A stretch of 60,760 bases of DNA from an uncultured Archangium sp. (GTDB lineage Bacteria > Myxococcota > Myxococcia > Myxococcales > Myxococcaceae): assembly GCA_903905455.1 (NCBI GenBank), contig CAIVGN010000132.1, positions 1 through 60,760 on the forward strand. The letters run 5' to 3'. Below are positions 49,941 to 60,760 of the stretch, in pieces. Made by a program: the position numbers and the translations under genes. Under the pieces are notes generated by a model. The model did no database searches and was not told the origin of the DNA. It worked only from the letters and a program-made list of their open reading frames with translations. Each line of letters starts with the position of its first letter. Positions within the stretch are counted from its first letter, which is position 1.

Positions 49941-50681
49941 ATGTGTACTCTGATCGTCAGCTTCCAGCAGCAGGAGAGCGCCCCCCTGGTCATCGCGGCC
50001 AATCGCGACGAGCTGCGGGGGCGCCCTGCCACGCCGCCCCACCGCTGGCCCGGGGAGGACTTCCTCGCCCCGCGCGACGAGCAGGCCGGCGGCACCTGGC
50101 TCGGACTGACACGTGAAGGCCTGTTCGTGGGCGTCACCAACCGCTTTCCCTCCGAGCGGTTCACCGATCGTCAGTCGCGGGGCACGCTGGTGGTCGAGGC
50201 GCTGCGGGCTCGCACTGCGCGCGCGTGCCGGGCGCAGCTCGAGGGCCTCACGGCGACGCGGTTCAACACCTTTCACCTCCTCTACGCCGACCACGAGGCC
50301 GCCTTCGTGACCTGGAGCGACGGGGCGCGCATCTCGCACGCGCAGCTGTCGCCGGGCCTGCACGTGGTCACCGAGCGCAGCCTGGGCGGGGACGATCACG
50401 GCCGCACCCAGCTCATCGAAGCGGCGTGGCCGAGGTTGCCCCGGGAGGGTGGGGTGCCCACGGCGCAGGGGCTCGAGGTGTTGCTGGGCACGCGCGGCGC
50501 GGAAGATCCCACCGCCGGGGTGTGCGTGGACGTGCCCGAGATCAATTACGGCACACGGAGCTCGCTGGTGCTCTTCGTGGCGCCCGGGCTGCGAAGCTCG
50601 CGCTGGTACTGGGCCGATGGCCGGCCGGATACGACCCCCTTCGTGGAACATCCGTGGTTGATCGAGGAGCTGTCGCGATGA
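49941..50681 (+). CDS. NRDE/TANGO2-family protein
   Basis: A 246-residue protein. The invariant start MCTLIV and NRDE in AANRDELRGRP define the family; GGTWLGL, GVTNRF and SRGTLV also match. Human TANGO2 is linked to lipid or haem handling, but the biochemical role is unsettled. The N-terminal Cys is reminiscent of N-terminal nucleophile enzymes. Its neighbours are a lipid-type regulator and an acyl-CoA ligase, which may fit. It is coupled to the next gene by ATGA. Confidence 0.92.
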   Translation: MCTLIVSFQQQESAPLVIAANRDELRGRPATPPHRWPGEDFLAPRDEQAGGTWLGLTREGLFVGVTNRFPSERFTDRQSRGTLVVEALRARTARACRAQLEGLTATRFNTFHLLYADHEAAFVTWSDGARISHAQLSPGLHVVTERSLGGDDHGRTQLIEAAWPRLPREGGVPTAQGLEVLLGTRGAEDPTAGVCVDVPEINYGTRSSLVLFVAPGLRSSRWYWADGRPDTTPFVEHPWLIEELSR

Positions 50682-51517
50682 TCGAACTCGAGCAGGTGGG
50701 GCGGCTCACGGTGTCCGCGGCGAGCGCGTGCGTGGTGCGGCAGGGCCGGTTGTACGTGGTGGCCGATGACGACGTGACGCTCCGGAGCTTCGCGCTCGAC
50801 GCCTCGCCCCTCGAGGTGGTGTCCCTCTTCCCCGACGCGATGCCCGCCGACGAGAAGGCGCGCAAGAAGGTGAAGCCCGATCTCGAGACCCTCGCGGTGT
50901 TGCCCGACGGCTCGTTGCTCGCGCTGGGGTCCGGTTCGTCGGCGGCCCGGCAGCGCGCCGCGTGGGTGCGGTTTTCCGGCTCCGGCGTGCAGGTGGACGT
51001 CGTCGATTGTGCGCCGCTGTTCGCGCGCCTGGCGCGGGAGTTCGAGCAGCTGAACGTCGAGGGACTGGTGGTGCAGGGCGACGCGCTGGTGCTCGGCCAG
51101 CGGGGCAACGGGGCGAAGCGGGAGAACGCGCTGGTGCGGTTGGACCTGGCCCAGGTGCTGCGCTGCCTGGACCGCGGCGCGCTGCGGGCCGACGTGGTGC
51201 TCGGCGTGGAGCGGGTGGACCTGGGTGAACTCGATGGCGTGCCGCTGTCGCTGACGGATCTGGCGCTGGGCAGTGATGGCTCCCTGCGCTTCAGCGCCGC
51301 CGCGGAGGACACCGAGGATCCGTACGTCGACGGGGTGTGTGCCGGCTCGGTGATCGGCGCCATCGACGGGGGACGCGTGTCGTGGAGTGAGCGAGTCTCC
51401 CTCGTGGTGAAGATCGAGGGGTTGACGTTGATCAAGGGCGATCGCTGGGCCCTGGTGGCCGACGCGGATGATCCGACGGTGATGGCTCCGCTGTTCGTCG
51501 CGTCGATGCGCGCGTGA
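50678..51517 (+). CDS. hypothetical beta-propeller-like protein (DUF6929-like)
   Basis: A 279-residue protein without signal peptide or helices. It is built from repeated beta strands with turns such as LPDGSLLALGSGS and GSDGSLRFSAAAED, suggesting a propeller. KARKKVKPDLETLAVLPDGS is the most distinctive stretch. It resembles uncharacterised cytosolic proteins found in many Bacteroidetes and myxobacteria; no activity is known. It starts in the ATGA overlap with the TANGO2-family gene. Confidence 0.78.
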   Translation: MIELEQVGRLTVSAASACVVRQGRLYVVADDDVTLRSFALDASPLEVVSLFPDAMPADEKARKKVKPDLETLAVLPDGSLLALGSGSSAARQRAAWVRFSGSGVQVDVVDCAPLFARLAREFEQLNVEGLVVQGDALVLGQRGNGAKRENALVRLDLAQVLRCLDRGALRADVVLGVERVDLGELDGVPLSLTDLALGSDGSLRFSAAAEDTEDPYVDGVCAGSVIGAIDGGRVSWSERVSLVVKIEGLTLIKGDRWALVADADDPTVMAPLFVASMRA

Positions 51518-51525
51518 TCCGGCGG

Positions 51526-51531
51526 TAGGGT
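51526..51531 (+). promoter_or_regulatory. -10 hexamer of the acyl-CoA ligase gene, predicted leaderless
   Basis: TAGGGT ends seven bases before ATG 51539, with no Shine-Dalgarno between. Confidence 0.45.
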
Positions 51532-51538
51532 CCGCCGC

Positions 51539-53152
51539 ATGAAATCGTATGTGAGCGGGCCGAGCACCACCCCGTTGCTCGGGGAGACCATCGGCGAGAA
51601 CCTGCGGCGCACCGTCGAGAAGTTCGGCGAGCGCGAGGCGCTGGTGGTGCGCAGCCAGGGCTACCGCGCCACGTGGCGCCAGCTGTGGGACCAGGTGGAG
51701 CGCATCGCGCTGGGCCTCATCGCCCACGGCGTCGCCCGCGGAGATCGCGTCGCGCTGTGGTCGCCCAACCGCTTCGAGTGGGTGGTGCTCCAGTTCGCCA
51801 CCGCGCGCGTGGGCGCCGTGCTGGTCAACTTGAACCCCGCCTACAAGACCGCCGAGCTCGAGTACGCCCTCAACCAGTCGGGCAGCAGCGTGCTCATCCT
51901 CGCGCGCGCCTTCCGCCACAACGACTACGTGAAGATGCTCGGCGAGGTGCGCGACCGCTGCCACGCGCTGCGCCTGGCCCTGGTGCTCGAGGACGACTGG
52001 GAGCTGCTCTTGCGCTCCGGCGCCCACGTCACCCCGCAGGTGCTCGAGGAGCGCGAGCGCTCGCTGCAGTTCGATGACCCGATCAACATCCAGTACACCT
52101 CGGGCACCACCGGCTTCCCCAAGGGCGCCACGCTCAGCCACCACAACGTGCTGAACAACGGCTTCTTCGTGGGCGAGACCATCCGGCTGACGGAGGTCGA
52201 TCGCATCTGCATCCCCGTGCCGTTCTACCACTGCTTCGGCATGGTCATGGGCAACCTGGCCTGCGCGTCCCACGGCTCGACGATGGTCATCCCCGGCGAG
52301 GCCTACGATCCCCAGCTGGTGCTCGAGACCATCGCCGCCGAGAAGTGCACCGCGCTGTACGGCGTGCCCACCATGTTCATCGGCGAGCTCGATCACCCGC
52401 GCTTTGCCGAGTTCGATCTCTCCAGCCTGCGCACCGGCATCATGGCCGGCTCCCCGTGCCCCACCGAGGTGATGAAGCGCGTGGTGACCCAGATGCACAT
52501 GACCGAGGTCACCATCTGCTACGGCATGACCGAGACCTCGCCCGTCTCAACCCAGACCACCCACGACGACGCCCTCGAGCAGCGCGTGTCCACCGTGGGC
52601 CGCGTACACCCCCACGTGGAGGTGAAGGTCATCGACCCCGAGACCGGCGCCATCGTGCCCCGGGGCCAGCCCGGCGAGCTCTGCACCCGCGGCTACTCGG
52701 TGATGCTCGGTTACTGGAACAACGACCAGGCCACCGCCACGGCCATCGATCGCGCGGGCTGGATGCACACCGGCGATCTCGCGACGCTCGACGAGGCCGG
52801 CTACGTGAAGATCGTCGGCCGCATCAAGGGCATGATCATCCGCGGCGGGGAGAACGTGTACCCCCGCGAGCTCGAAGAGTTCCTCCACTCGCACCCCGGC
52901 ATCAGCGAGGCCCAGGTCATCGGCGTGCCCAGCGACAAGTACGGAGAAGAGGTCATGGCCTGGGTGCGCCCCAAGCCCGACGTGACCCTCACCGCCGAAG
53001 AGCTCACGAAGTTCTGCGCGGGGAAGATCTCCACCTTCAAGATCCCGAAGTTCTGGAAGTTCGTCACCGAGTTCCCCATGACCATCACCGGCAAGGTGCA
53101 GAAGTTCCGCATGCGCGAGGTGTCGGTGCAGGAGCTGGGGCTCACGCGCTGA
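51539..53152 (+). CDS. fatty acyl-CoA ligase (AMP-binding family)
   Basis: A 537-residue ANL-superfamily ligase. The P-loop is [12 protein letters not shown], the adenine motif is [10 protein letters not shown], and the hinge [19 protein letters not shown] and catalytic C-terminal Lys in [11 protein letters not shown] are all present. Activation of medium- or long-chain fatty acids is most likely; this group includes enzymes often annotated as FadD or AcsF. It fits the adjacent dienoyl-CoA reductase-like SDR. A hairpin follows the stop codon. Confidence 0.94.
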   Translation: MKSYVSGPSTTPLLGETIGENLRRTVEKFGEREALVVRSQGYRATWRQLWDQVERIALGLIAHGVARGDRVALWSPNRFEWVVLQFATARVGAVLVNLNPAYKTAELEYALNQSGSSVLILARAFRHNDYVKMLGEVRDRCHALRLALVLEDDWELLLRSGAHVTPQVLEERERSLQFDDPINIQYTSGTTGFPKGATLSHHNVLNNGFFVGETIRLTEVDRICIPVPFYHCFGMVMGNLACASHGSTMVIPGEAYDPQLVLETIAAEKCTALYGVPTMFIGELDHPRFAEFDLSSLRTGIMAGSPCPTEVMKRVVTQMHMTEVTICYGMTETSPVSTQTTHDDALEQRVSTVGRVHPHVEVKVIDPETGAIVPRGQPGELCTRGYSVMLGYWNNDQATATAIDRAGWMHTGDLATLDEAGYVKIVGRIKGMIIRGGENVYPRELEEFLHSHPGISEAQVIGVPSDKYGEEVMAWVRPKPDVTLTAEELTKFCAGKISTFKIPKFWKFVTEFPMTITGKVQKFRMREVSVQELGLTR

Positions 53153-53161
53153 ACGAACGAC

Positions 53162-53191
53162 GACGGCGGCGAGGTCACCCTCACCGCCGTC
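53162..53191. terminator. two-way hairpin between acyl-CoA ligase and aconitase genes
   Basis: A 13-base arm (53162-53174) pairs with 53179-53191 with one mismatch and a 4-base loop. It lies ten bases after one stop and 27 bases from the other, and no long U run is present on either side. Confidence 0.55.
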
Positions 53192-53218
53192 GGTCTGCTT
53201 CAGTCTTTCGAACCGCGC

Positions 53219-55903
<2,685 letters not shown>

Positions 55904-55958
55904 GGCGAACGTCTTATTCCGCCGGGCGCCAGCAGACGCAACACCCAAAAGACTTCAG

Positions 55959-57524
55959 TTACTGCATCGACTCGCGTTCGATCTCCGCGCGGTACTGGCA
56001 GGGATGAGCGCGGGTCGGGAAGTACTGCTTCACGTAGTCGAGCTGGGAGATGGCCTCGGCGACCTTGTTGAGCTCGTAGGCCGAGCGCGCCTTGCGGATC
56101 AGCTCCTTGCACTTGTCGTCCAGCGCCCGCTTGGACTCGTTCATCTTGTCGCGCGCCAGGGAGTAGGTGTACGGGCGGGCCTGCTGGGGCAGCGCCTCGA
56201 GGGTCAGCCAAGCTTCGCGGTAGTTCTTGTAGGCGTCCCAGCGGTTGCTCGCGCCGATGTCGCGCTGCTCCCACTCCTGGTTGCCGCGGCGGTAGTGCTC
56301 CTCGGCGTCGGCGATGAGGCCCACCTCGTCGCGTTCCGGCAGCACGGCGACCTCGATCCACAGGCTCCAGATGCGCCAGGCGTCTTCTTCGGGCGGGTTG
56401 CGCATGTTGTCGAAGGTGACGGTGTTGATCTCGCCGCGCTTGACCAGGTTCGCGGGGATGATCACCTCGAGGGTGCGCTCGGCGACGTCCATGGTGTCGG
56501 GGGGCAGCCAGCCGACCTCCATGCCGTTGACGGTGATCGACACCTCGTCCTTGGAGTTGATGTCGCGCGCCATGTAGTGGAGCACCACCATCACCTGCAC
56601 CGGCGACTTGACCTCGAAGTCGAAGGTCTTCGAATCGGAGCGCGTGAACATCACGCCCTCGCCCAGGCCGAACGAGTACTCGATGGGCTCGCCCGACAGC
56701 ACCTCGGGTTCCTTCGGCCTGGGCTTCGCGTCATCGGGGATCACCGCGAAGATCATCCCGCCCAGCAGGCCCAGGGTGACGACGCTGGCGACCACCGAGA
56801 CGGCGATGCGCTTGGCCAGCGGGGCCTCGGTCCACCACAGCCGGCCCTGGCCCACGACGCCGCCACGCTTGAGCCGGGCGCGATCCGAGGCCGACAGCGC
56901 GACCTGTTCCCCGGTGGTGCGCACCAGCCGCGGGCGACCGCCACCGGCGACCTCCACACCCTGGGGCAGATCGTCTTCGCGCACCGCGAGCTTCGTGGCC
57001 GGCCGTGCCTCCGGGCTGGGCGGCTTGCGACCCGGGGTGCTGGGCCGTGTCGCCTTCATCACGGGGAGCATCTGGGTGCTGCGCCGCCCCATCTCCACGA
57101 CCTCCTCGCGGCTGGCGTCCCTGGGCAGCATCGCTACGCCCTTGTTGCGCGACTTCTTGAGCTCCGAGACCGAGATGATGCGGGTGTGCGCGCCGCCCTC
57201 GGCGAGGGGAGCCTCTTCTTCGGGCTCGAGGTCCTTGGGCTTGAAGTTGAAGACCACCGGGCCCATCGAGATGGTGTCGCCGTCCTTGAGGAAGGTCTTG
57301 CCCTTGATGGTCTCGGTGTTGACGCGGGTGCCGTTCGACGAGCCGAGGTCCTCGATGGAGATCCCCGCGGGCTCGATGGCGATGCGCGCGTGTTGCCGCG
57401 AAACGCCCGCCTCGTAGAGGATGACGTCACATTCCGCGGTGCGGCCGATGACGACGGAGTCCTGGTCGAACTCGAACTCTCGACCCGACTCCTTGCCTTC
57501 GGCGATGACGAGCTGAAAACCCAT
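55959..57524 (-). CDS. FHA-domain membrane protein
   Basis: A 521-residue protein. The N-terminal FHA domain (1-95) has VIGRTAECDVILY, SRQHARI and DLGSSNGTRVN, the phosphothreonine-binding residues. A disordered basic linker (95-245), one helix (AVSVVASVVTLGLLGGMIFAV, about 250-270) and an extracytoplasmic region of a beta domain plus C-terminal helical repeats follow. It probably reads phosphorylation by Ser/Thr kinases and relays across the membrane. ATG 57524 follows TAGAGT by 12 bases, with a possible TTGCCG -35 (57566-57561) inside the upstream gene. Confidence 0.9.
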   Translation of the reverse strand: MGFQLVIAEGKESGREFEFDQDSVVIGRTAECDVILYEAGVSRQHARIAIEPAGISIEDLGSSNGTRVNTETIKGKTFLKDGDTISMGPVVFNFKPKDLEPEEEAPLAEGGAHTRIISVSELKKSRNKGVAMLPRDASREEVVEMGRRSTQMLPVMKATRPSTPGRKPPSPEARPATKLAVREDDLPQGVEVAGGGRPRLVRTTGEQVALSASDRARLKRGGVVGQGRLWWTEAPLAKRIAVSVVASVVTLGLLGGMIFAVIPDDAKPRPKEPEVLSGEPIEYSFGLGEGVMFTRSDSKTFDFEVKSPVQVMVVLHYMARDINSKDEVSITVNGMEVGWLPPDTMDVAERTLEVIIPANLVKRGEINTVTFDNMRNPPEEDAWRIWSLWIEVAVLPERDEVGLIADAEEHYRRGNQEWEQRDIGASNRWDAYKNYREAWLTLEALPQQARPYTYSLARDKMNESKRALDDKCKELIRKARSAYELNKVAEAISQLDYVKQYFPTRAHPCQYRAEIERESMQ

Positions 57525-57528
57525 GGAA

Positions 57529-58464
57529 TCAGGCGGACTCTAGTGAGGCCCGCGCAGCTTCGGCAACAGCGCGGATCGCCCATTCGGGCTCCAGCACGGT
57601 GGCGTTTCCCCCGAAAGAGAGCACCCAGCGGGTCAGCCAGCGCTCCGAGTCGCCGGGCACGGTGACCACCACGCTGCCGTCGGCCTCGAGGGTGGCCTCG
57701 CCACCAAAACGTTCTTGCTGGTAGGGCGCGAGCTCGGGCGAGAAGCGCACCTTGACGTGCTTTTCGCTGCCGCCGCCCCCGGGCACCTGGCGCGTCGACT
57801 CGGTGGGCTCGGGGAAGCGGGCGTCGGTCAGGCTCACCTTGCCCACGCGATCGACGCGGAAGAGGCGCTCGCCGTTGCGGGTCAGGCAGAAGGCCTGCAG
57901 GTACCACTGGCCGCGGTGGCTGAAGAGCTCCACCGGCCGCACCCGGCGCTGCTCGCGCTCGCCCTTGCCGACGCTGATGTATTCGAGCTCGAGCTCGCGG
58001 TGCTCGAGGATGCCCTGCGAGATGAGCGCGAGGCTGTCGGGGCCGTCGGCGCTCACGTCGAGCTGCCGGGCCATCTCGCGGTACTGCTGCATGGAGGCCG
58101 GGGGGAGCACCTTCTCCAGCTTGGCGAGGCCGGTCGAGAGCGCGCCTCCCGACGAGGGCTTGAGCAACGCCGCGGCGGCCGCGAGCGCGACCCCTTCGGC
58201 GGCCGTGAGCCTGGGCGGCGCCGAGAGCCGCTGATCGAGATCGAGGTAGACGCGATCGTCCTCGACGTAGATGTCGATGAAGTCGCCGGGCTGAAACGGA
58301 GGCCGGCCCACCAGCGTGAGGAGGTCGAGCTCCTCGAGCAGGTCCTGCTTCGAGCACCCCACGGCCTGGGCCACCTCTTCCACGGTGCGGCCGGGGTTCT
58401 TGGAGACGAAGGGCACCACGAAGAGCAGGCGCCGCAGCCGCTCGAAGGCGAGGGTGTGGCTCAT
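57529..58464 (-). CDS. WYL-domain transcriptional regulator (PafC-like)
   Basis: A 311-residue regulator. The N-terminal winged helix (RTVEEVAQAVGCSKQDLLEEL) leads to a WYL domain with the strand RRVRPVELFSHRGQWYLQAFCLT and a C-terminal WCX domain. Such domains bind nucleic acid or nucleotides; in actinobacteria the PafB-PafC pair activates DNA-repair genes. ATG 58464 overlaps the stop of its partner in ATGA. Confidence 0.9.
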   Translation of the reverse strand: MSHTLAFERLRRLLFVVPFVSKNPGRTVEEVAQAVGCSKQDLLEELDLLTLVGRPPFQPGDFIDIYVEDDRVYLDLDQRLSAPPRLTAAEGVALAAAAALLKPSSGGALSTGLAKLEKVLPPASMQQYREMARQLDVSADGPDSLALISQGILEHRELELEYISVGKGEREQRRVRPVELFSHRGQWYLQAFCLTRNGERLFRVDRVGKVSLTDARFPEPTESTRQVPGGGGSEKHVKVRFSPELAPYQQERFGGEATLEADGSVVVTVPGDSERWLTRWVLSFGGNATVLEPEWAIRAVAEAARASLESA

Positions 58465-59465
58465 GGGGCACCTCCCGGGGGCGTGTGCGCGGCCAACACC
58501 CGCTGGGCGAGCTCGCGGGCGCGGGTGCGGGCCTGTTCGGGTTCGACCACGCGAGCGCCGGCGCCGAGCGACAAGACGTAGGTGACGAGGCCGTCGAGGT
58601 TGGTGGCGTTGACGGTGAGCCGGGCGACGCCGTCGGCTTCGGTGGGCTCGACGGCGAAGAGCTGGCGGGCGAGCGGGGCGAGGTCTCCGCTCAACGAGAC
58701 GGTGACGGCCACGGGCGCGTGGAAGCGGTGTTGCCAGGGCCAGCTGGCGACGTGGGCGTCGACGTGGAAGTCGGCGGGCACCTCGAAGTCGTGGGCGCGG
58801 GGCTTGGCGGCGTTGACCGTGAGGGCACGGATGCGGTGCACGGCGAAGGTGCGCAGCTCCTTGCGGAGGTGGCACCAGCCCACGAGGTTCCACACGCCGC
58901 GGCGCAGCGCGAGGCCCCAGGGGTCGACGCGGCGCGAGGTGACGGCGCGGCTGTGCGGCGAGAAGTAGTCGAGGGTGACGAACTTGCGCGCGTTGATCGC
59001 GCCCCACAGGGCCTCGAGCCGCGCGGGGAGGTCCTTGATGTCACCGGTGCCGCCCAGCTCGAGGCGCACGTGGGCGTTGGGCAGCGGGCCGTCGGCGAAG
59101 AAGCCGACCTTGCGCAGGGCGTGGGCGAGGTCTTGCCGGCCGGGGAAGGCACCCGAGGCGAGGGCGGCGGAGCCAGCGGCGTAGAGCACCGCGAGCTCTT
59201 CGGGCGCGAGGCCCGGCTCGGGGAGGTAGTACGCCTCGCGATCGAGCGTGTAGCCCTCGACGCGGTCGTCGTCTTCGGGGGCCCAGGTCAGCGGGATGCC
59301 CAGCTCGTACAGCTCGGCCTTGTCGCGCTCGAACTTGCGCTGCGAGGTCTCGTCGCTGCCGCCGTAGTCGTCGGGGAACGCGTCGCGAATGTCGGCGAGC
59401 GACACGGGGTCGGTCGCGTCGAGGAACAGGGCGACCAGGTTGAGGAGTCTCTCGGTGCGATCCAT
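58461..59465 (-). CDS. WYL-domain transcriptional regulator (PafB-like)
   Basis: A 334-residue partner of the next WYL protein. MDRTERLLNLVALFLDAT and RKFERDKAELYELGIPL are the characteristic N-terminus of PafB-like regulators; the WYL strand is SRRVDPWGLALRRGVWNLVG. The two genes overlap by 4 bases and probably form a heterodimer, as PafBC do. ATG 59465 is favoured; ATG 59483 is also possible. No SOS-type box was seen. Confidence 0.9.
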   Translation of the reverse strand: MDRTERLLNLVALFLDATDPVSLADIRDAFPDDYGGSDETSQRKFERDKAELYELGIPLTWAPEDDDRVEGYTLDREAYYLPEPGLAPEELAVLYAAGSAALASGAFPGRQDLAHALRKVGFFADGPLPNAHVRLELGGTGDIKDLPARLEALWGAINARKFVTLDYFSPHSRAVTSRRVDPWGLALRRGVWNLVGWCHLRKELRTFAVHRIRALTVNAAKPRAHDFEVPADFHVDAHVASWPWQHRFHAPVAVTVSLSGDLAPLARQLFAVEPTEADGVARLTVNATNLDGLVTYVLSLGAGARVVEPEQARTRARELAQRVLAAHTPPGGAP

Positions 59466-59562
59466 GGGGCGGGGGGCGCACATCTTCTCATCAATGGCGC
59501 GCGGGGGACGGGCGAAATCACCGCGGTTCGCGACCCGCGGGCTCGCGCGAGCGCCCCCCCGT

Positions 59563-60744
59563 TCAGCCCGGCTTGATCCCCAGCCGCGCGAACGCCGCGA
59601 GCAGGTACTCCACATCACTCTCGTCGTTGAACACGTGCGTCGAGATGCGCAGGCCCACCCCGCGCGCAGTGGTCGAGAGGTTCGCCTCGCGCAACAAGGT
59701 GCGCACCACGTCGATCGGCGCGCCGTGCACCGGCACCACGCAGATGCCCGACAGCGACGCCGGGTCGTCCGGCGTGTTCGGGGTGAACCCCATCGTCCGC
59801 AGCCCCGCCCGGAGCTTCAACTGCAGCGCGATGTTGTGGCGCAGCGTGTTCTCGACCCCCAGGGCCTCGTGCAGCTCGAGCGCCGCGTCGACCGCGTAGA
59901 GCCCGACCCAGCTCCCGCCGCCGGCCTCCAGCGCCGACGCCTCGTGCCTGAACTTCGTGCCCGTCGCCGTGAAGCCGTGCGCGTCATCGACCCGCGTCGC
60001 GTGGACCCACGGCTGAAACTGCTCTTCCGGCTTCACCGAGAGCCAGCCCCCGAAGGGCAAGCGCACCTCGTCGAGCCACTTCTTCGCCACGTACAAGAGG
60101 CCCGTGCCGTAGCCGGCCATGAACCACTTGTGGCTGGTGCCCGCGAGGAAGTCGGCGCCCAGCTTCGCCACGTCGAGCGGCACGTGCCCCAGGCCCTGCG
60201 CCGCGTTGATGATGAACGTCAGCCCGCGCGCCCGGCACAGCGCCGCGACGCCTTCGAGATCGACCCGGAACCCGCTCCCGAACTGCACCGCCGACACCGC
60301 GATGGCGCCCGTCTTCGGCGTCAGCGCCGCCTCCAGATCGCCCACCGTCACCGTGCCGTCGGCCCGCAGCCGCGCCGCCCGCAGCGTCAATCCGTCGTAG
60401 AGGAATGGAAGCGTGGTGCTGGGGAACTCGCACTCCAGCGTCAGCACCTCGGTGATGCCGCGCGCCTTGAGCATCTGCGCGATGACGTGGACGCCGAAGC
60501 TGGTGCTCTGGGTGAAGGCCAGCTCGCCGCTGGTCGCCCCGATGAACTTCGCCAGGCGCGCCCGGGTGTCGTCCTTGAAGCGGGCCCAGGTGGGGTAGCT
60601 GACGTCGCCGTTCTCGAGCGCGTCGCGCAGGCAGCGCTCCATGGCGTCGAACACCGGCTGCGGGGTGGGGGACGAGGCGGCGGCGTTGAGCCACACGCGC
60701 TTCTTCAAGGCCGGGAACTGGGCGCGCACTTCGGCAGGCGTCAT
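59563..60744 (-). CDS. class V PLP aminotransferase-family protein (NifS/IscS-like fold)
   Basis: A 393-residue PLP enzyme. PLP-Lys is in GTSHKWFMAGYGTG, and NAAASSPTPQPV is the usual N-terminal loop. The position that is normally Asp in the VDGAQ-type motif reads INAAQG, so the residue pairing with the pyridine nitrogen is Asn. There is no conserved Cys loop, so desulfurase activity is uncertain; it may be an isopenicillin-N-epimerase-like or kynureninase-type enzyme. ATG 60744 comes seven bases after TATTCC (60757-60752), so the gene is complete within the window. Confidence 0.88.
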   Translation of the reverse strand: MTPAEVRAQFPALKKRVWLNAAASSPTPQPVFDAMERCLRDALENGDVSYPTWARFKDDTRARLAKFIGATSGELAFTQSTSFGVHVIAQMLKARGITEVLTLECEFPSTTLPFLYDGLTLRAARLRADGTVTVGDLEAALTPKTGAIAVSAVQFGSGFRVDLEGVAALCRARGLTFIINAAQGLGHVPLDVAKLGADFLAGTSHKWFMAGYGTGLLYVAKKWLDEVRLPFGGWLSVKPEEQFQPWVHATRVDDAHGFTATGTKFRHEASALEAGGGSWVGLYAVDAALELHEALGVENTLRHNIALQLKLRAGLRTMGFTPNTPDDPASLSGICVVPVHGAPIDVVRTLLREANLSTTARGVGLRISTHVFNDESDVEYLLAAFARLGIKPG

Positions 60745-60751
60745 GAGGGCG

Positions 60752-60757
60752 GGAATA
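60752..60757 (-). promoter_or_regulatory. -10 hexamer of the aminotransferase gene, predicted leaderless
   Basis: TATTCC on the minus strand ends seven bases before ATG 60744. The -35 would lie outside the window. Confidence 0.4.
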
Positions 60758-60760
60758 GCC

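Overview
This is a contiguous piece of a high-GC chromosome, most probably from a myxobacterium (phylum Myxococcota). Supporting evidence: two proteins end in a MYXO-CTERM-like tail (Cys-containing motif, hydrophobic helix, basic end). There is also a eukaryotic-type Ser/Thr kinase with a TPR-like tail, a kinase-fold protein that has lost catalytic residues, an FHA protein, a GldA/F/G-like ABC cluster and a SWIB-domain protein. Genes are dense, many overlap by 1-11 bases, and almost every real gene is shadowed by long meaningless open frames on the other strand. I see no rRNA, tRNA or CRISPR array.

Layout. 0-7.6 kb is mostly housekeeping: an NAD-dependent epimerase, a SWIB protein with a clear terminator, a class I amidotransferase plus lipoprotein, glycogen debranching enzyme GlgX, a TerC-family membrane protein, ApaG, threonylcarbamoyl-AMP synthase and QueF. 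7.6-13.7 kb holds a minus-strand run dps-manA-metallophosphoesterase-pseudokinase, divergent from a peroxide-defence block fur-ahpC-ahpD and a PAP2/sphingomyelin-synthase-like membrane protein. 13.7-15.8 kb has an APC permease and an AlkA-like glycosylase. 15.8-21.8 kb is a five-gene signalling operon: two receiver proteins, a FecR-domain protein, a secreted FN3-like/beta-barrel protein and a sensor histidine kinase.

21.8-29.5 kb is the accessory part, with gene remnants, an IS21-type transposase fragment and palindromes. It carries two large surface proteins with MYXO-CTERM-like tails, a CheX-like protein, and a zinc-macrodomain/class M sirtuin (SirTM) pair that is the most striking system here. 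29.5-37.7 kb (minus) holds a Gld-like ABC operon and a kinase-ChbG deacetylase-CPBP protease operon. 37.8-43.5 kb carries xdhAB and a pit phosphate transporter operon behind a repeated PHO-box-like element. 43.6-53.2 kb holds a TIM44/zinc-ribbon/TerB-like protein, an arylamine N-acetyltransferase, a membrane protein, an ABHD18-like hydrolase, a dienoyl-CoA-reductase-like SDR with a TetR regulator, a TANGO2-family protein and an acyl-CoA ligase. 53.2 kb to the end holds aconitase, an FHA protein, a pair of WYL regulators (PafB/PafC-like) and a class V aminotransferase.

Two window-wide signals stand out. Many genes that begin a transcription unit lack a Shine-Dalgarno sequence but have a TANNNT-like -10 hexamer ending about 6-9 bases before the start codon, which predicts widespread leaderless mRNAs. 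Many downstream genes start inside an NTGA overlap with the previous stop codon, and two of these appear to use CTG. All functional calls come from reading motifs by eye; no database search was run.
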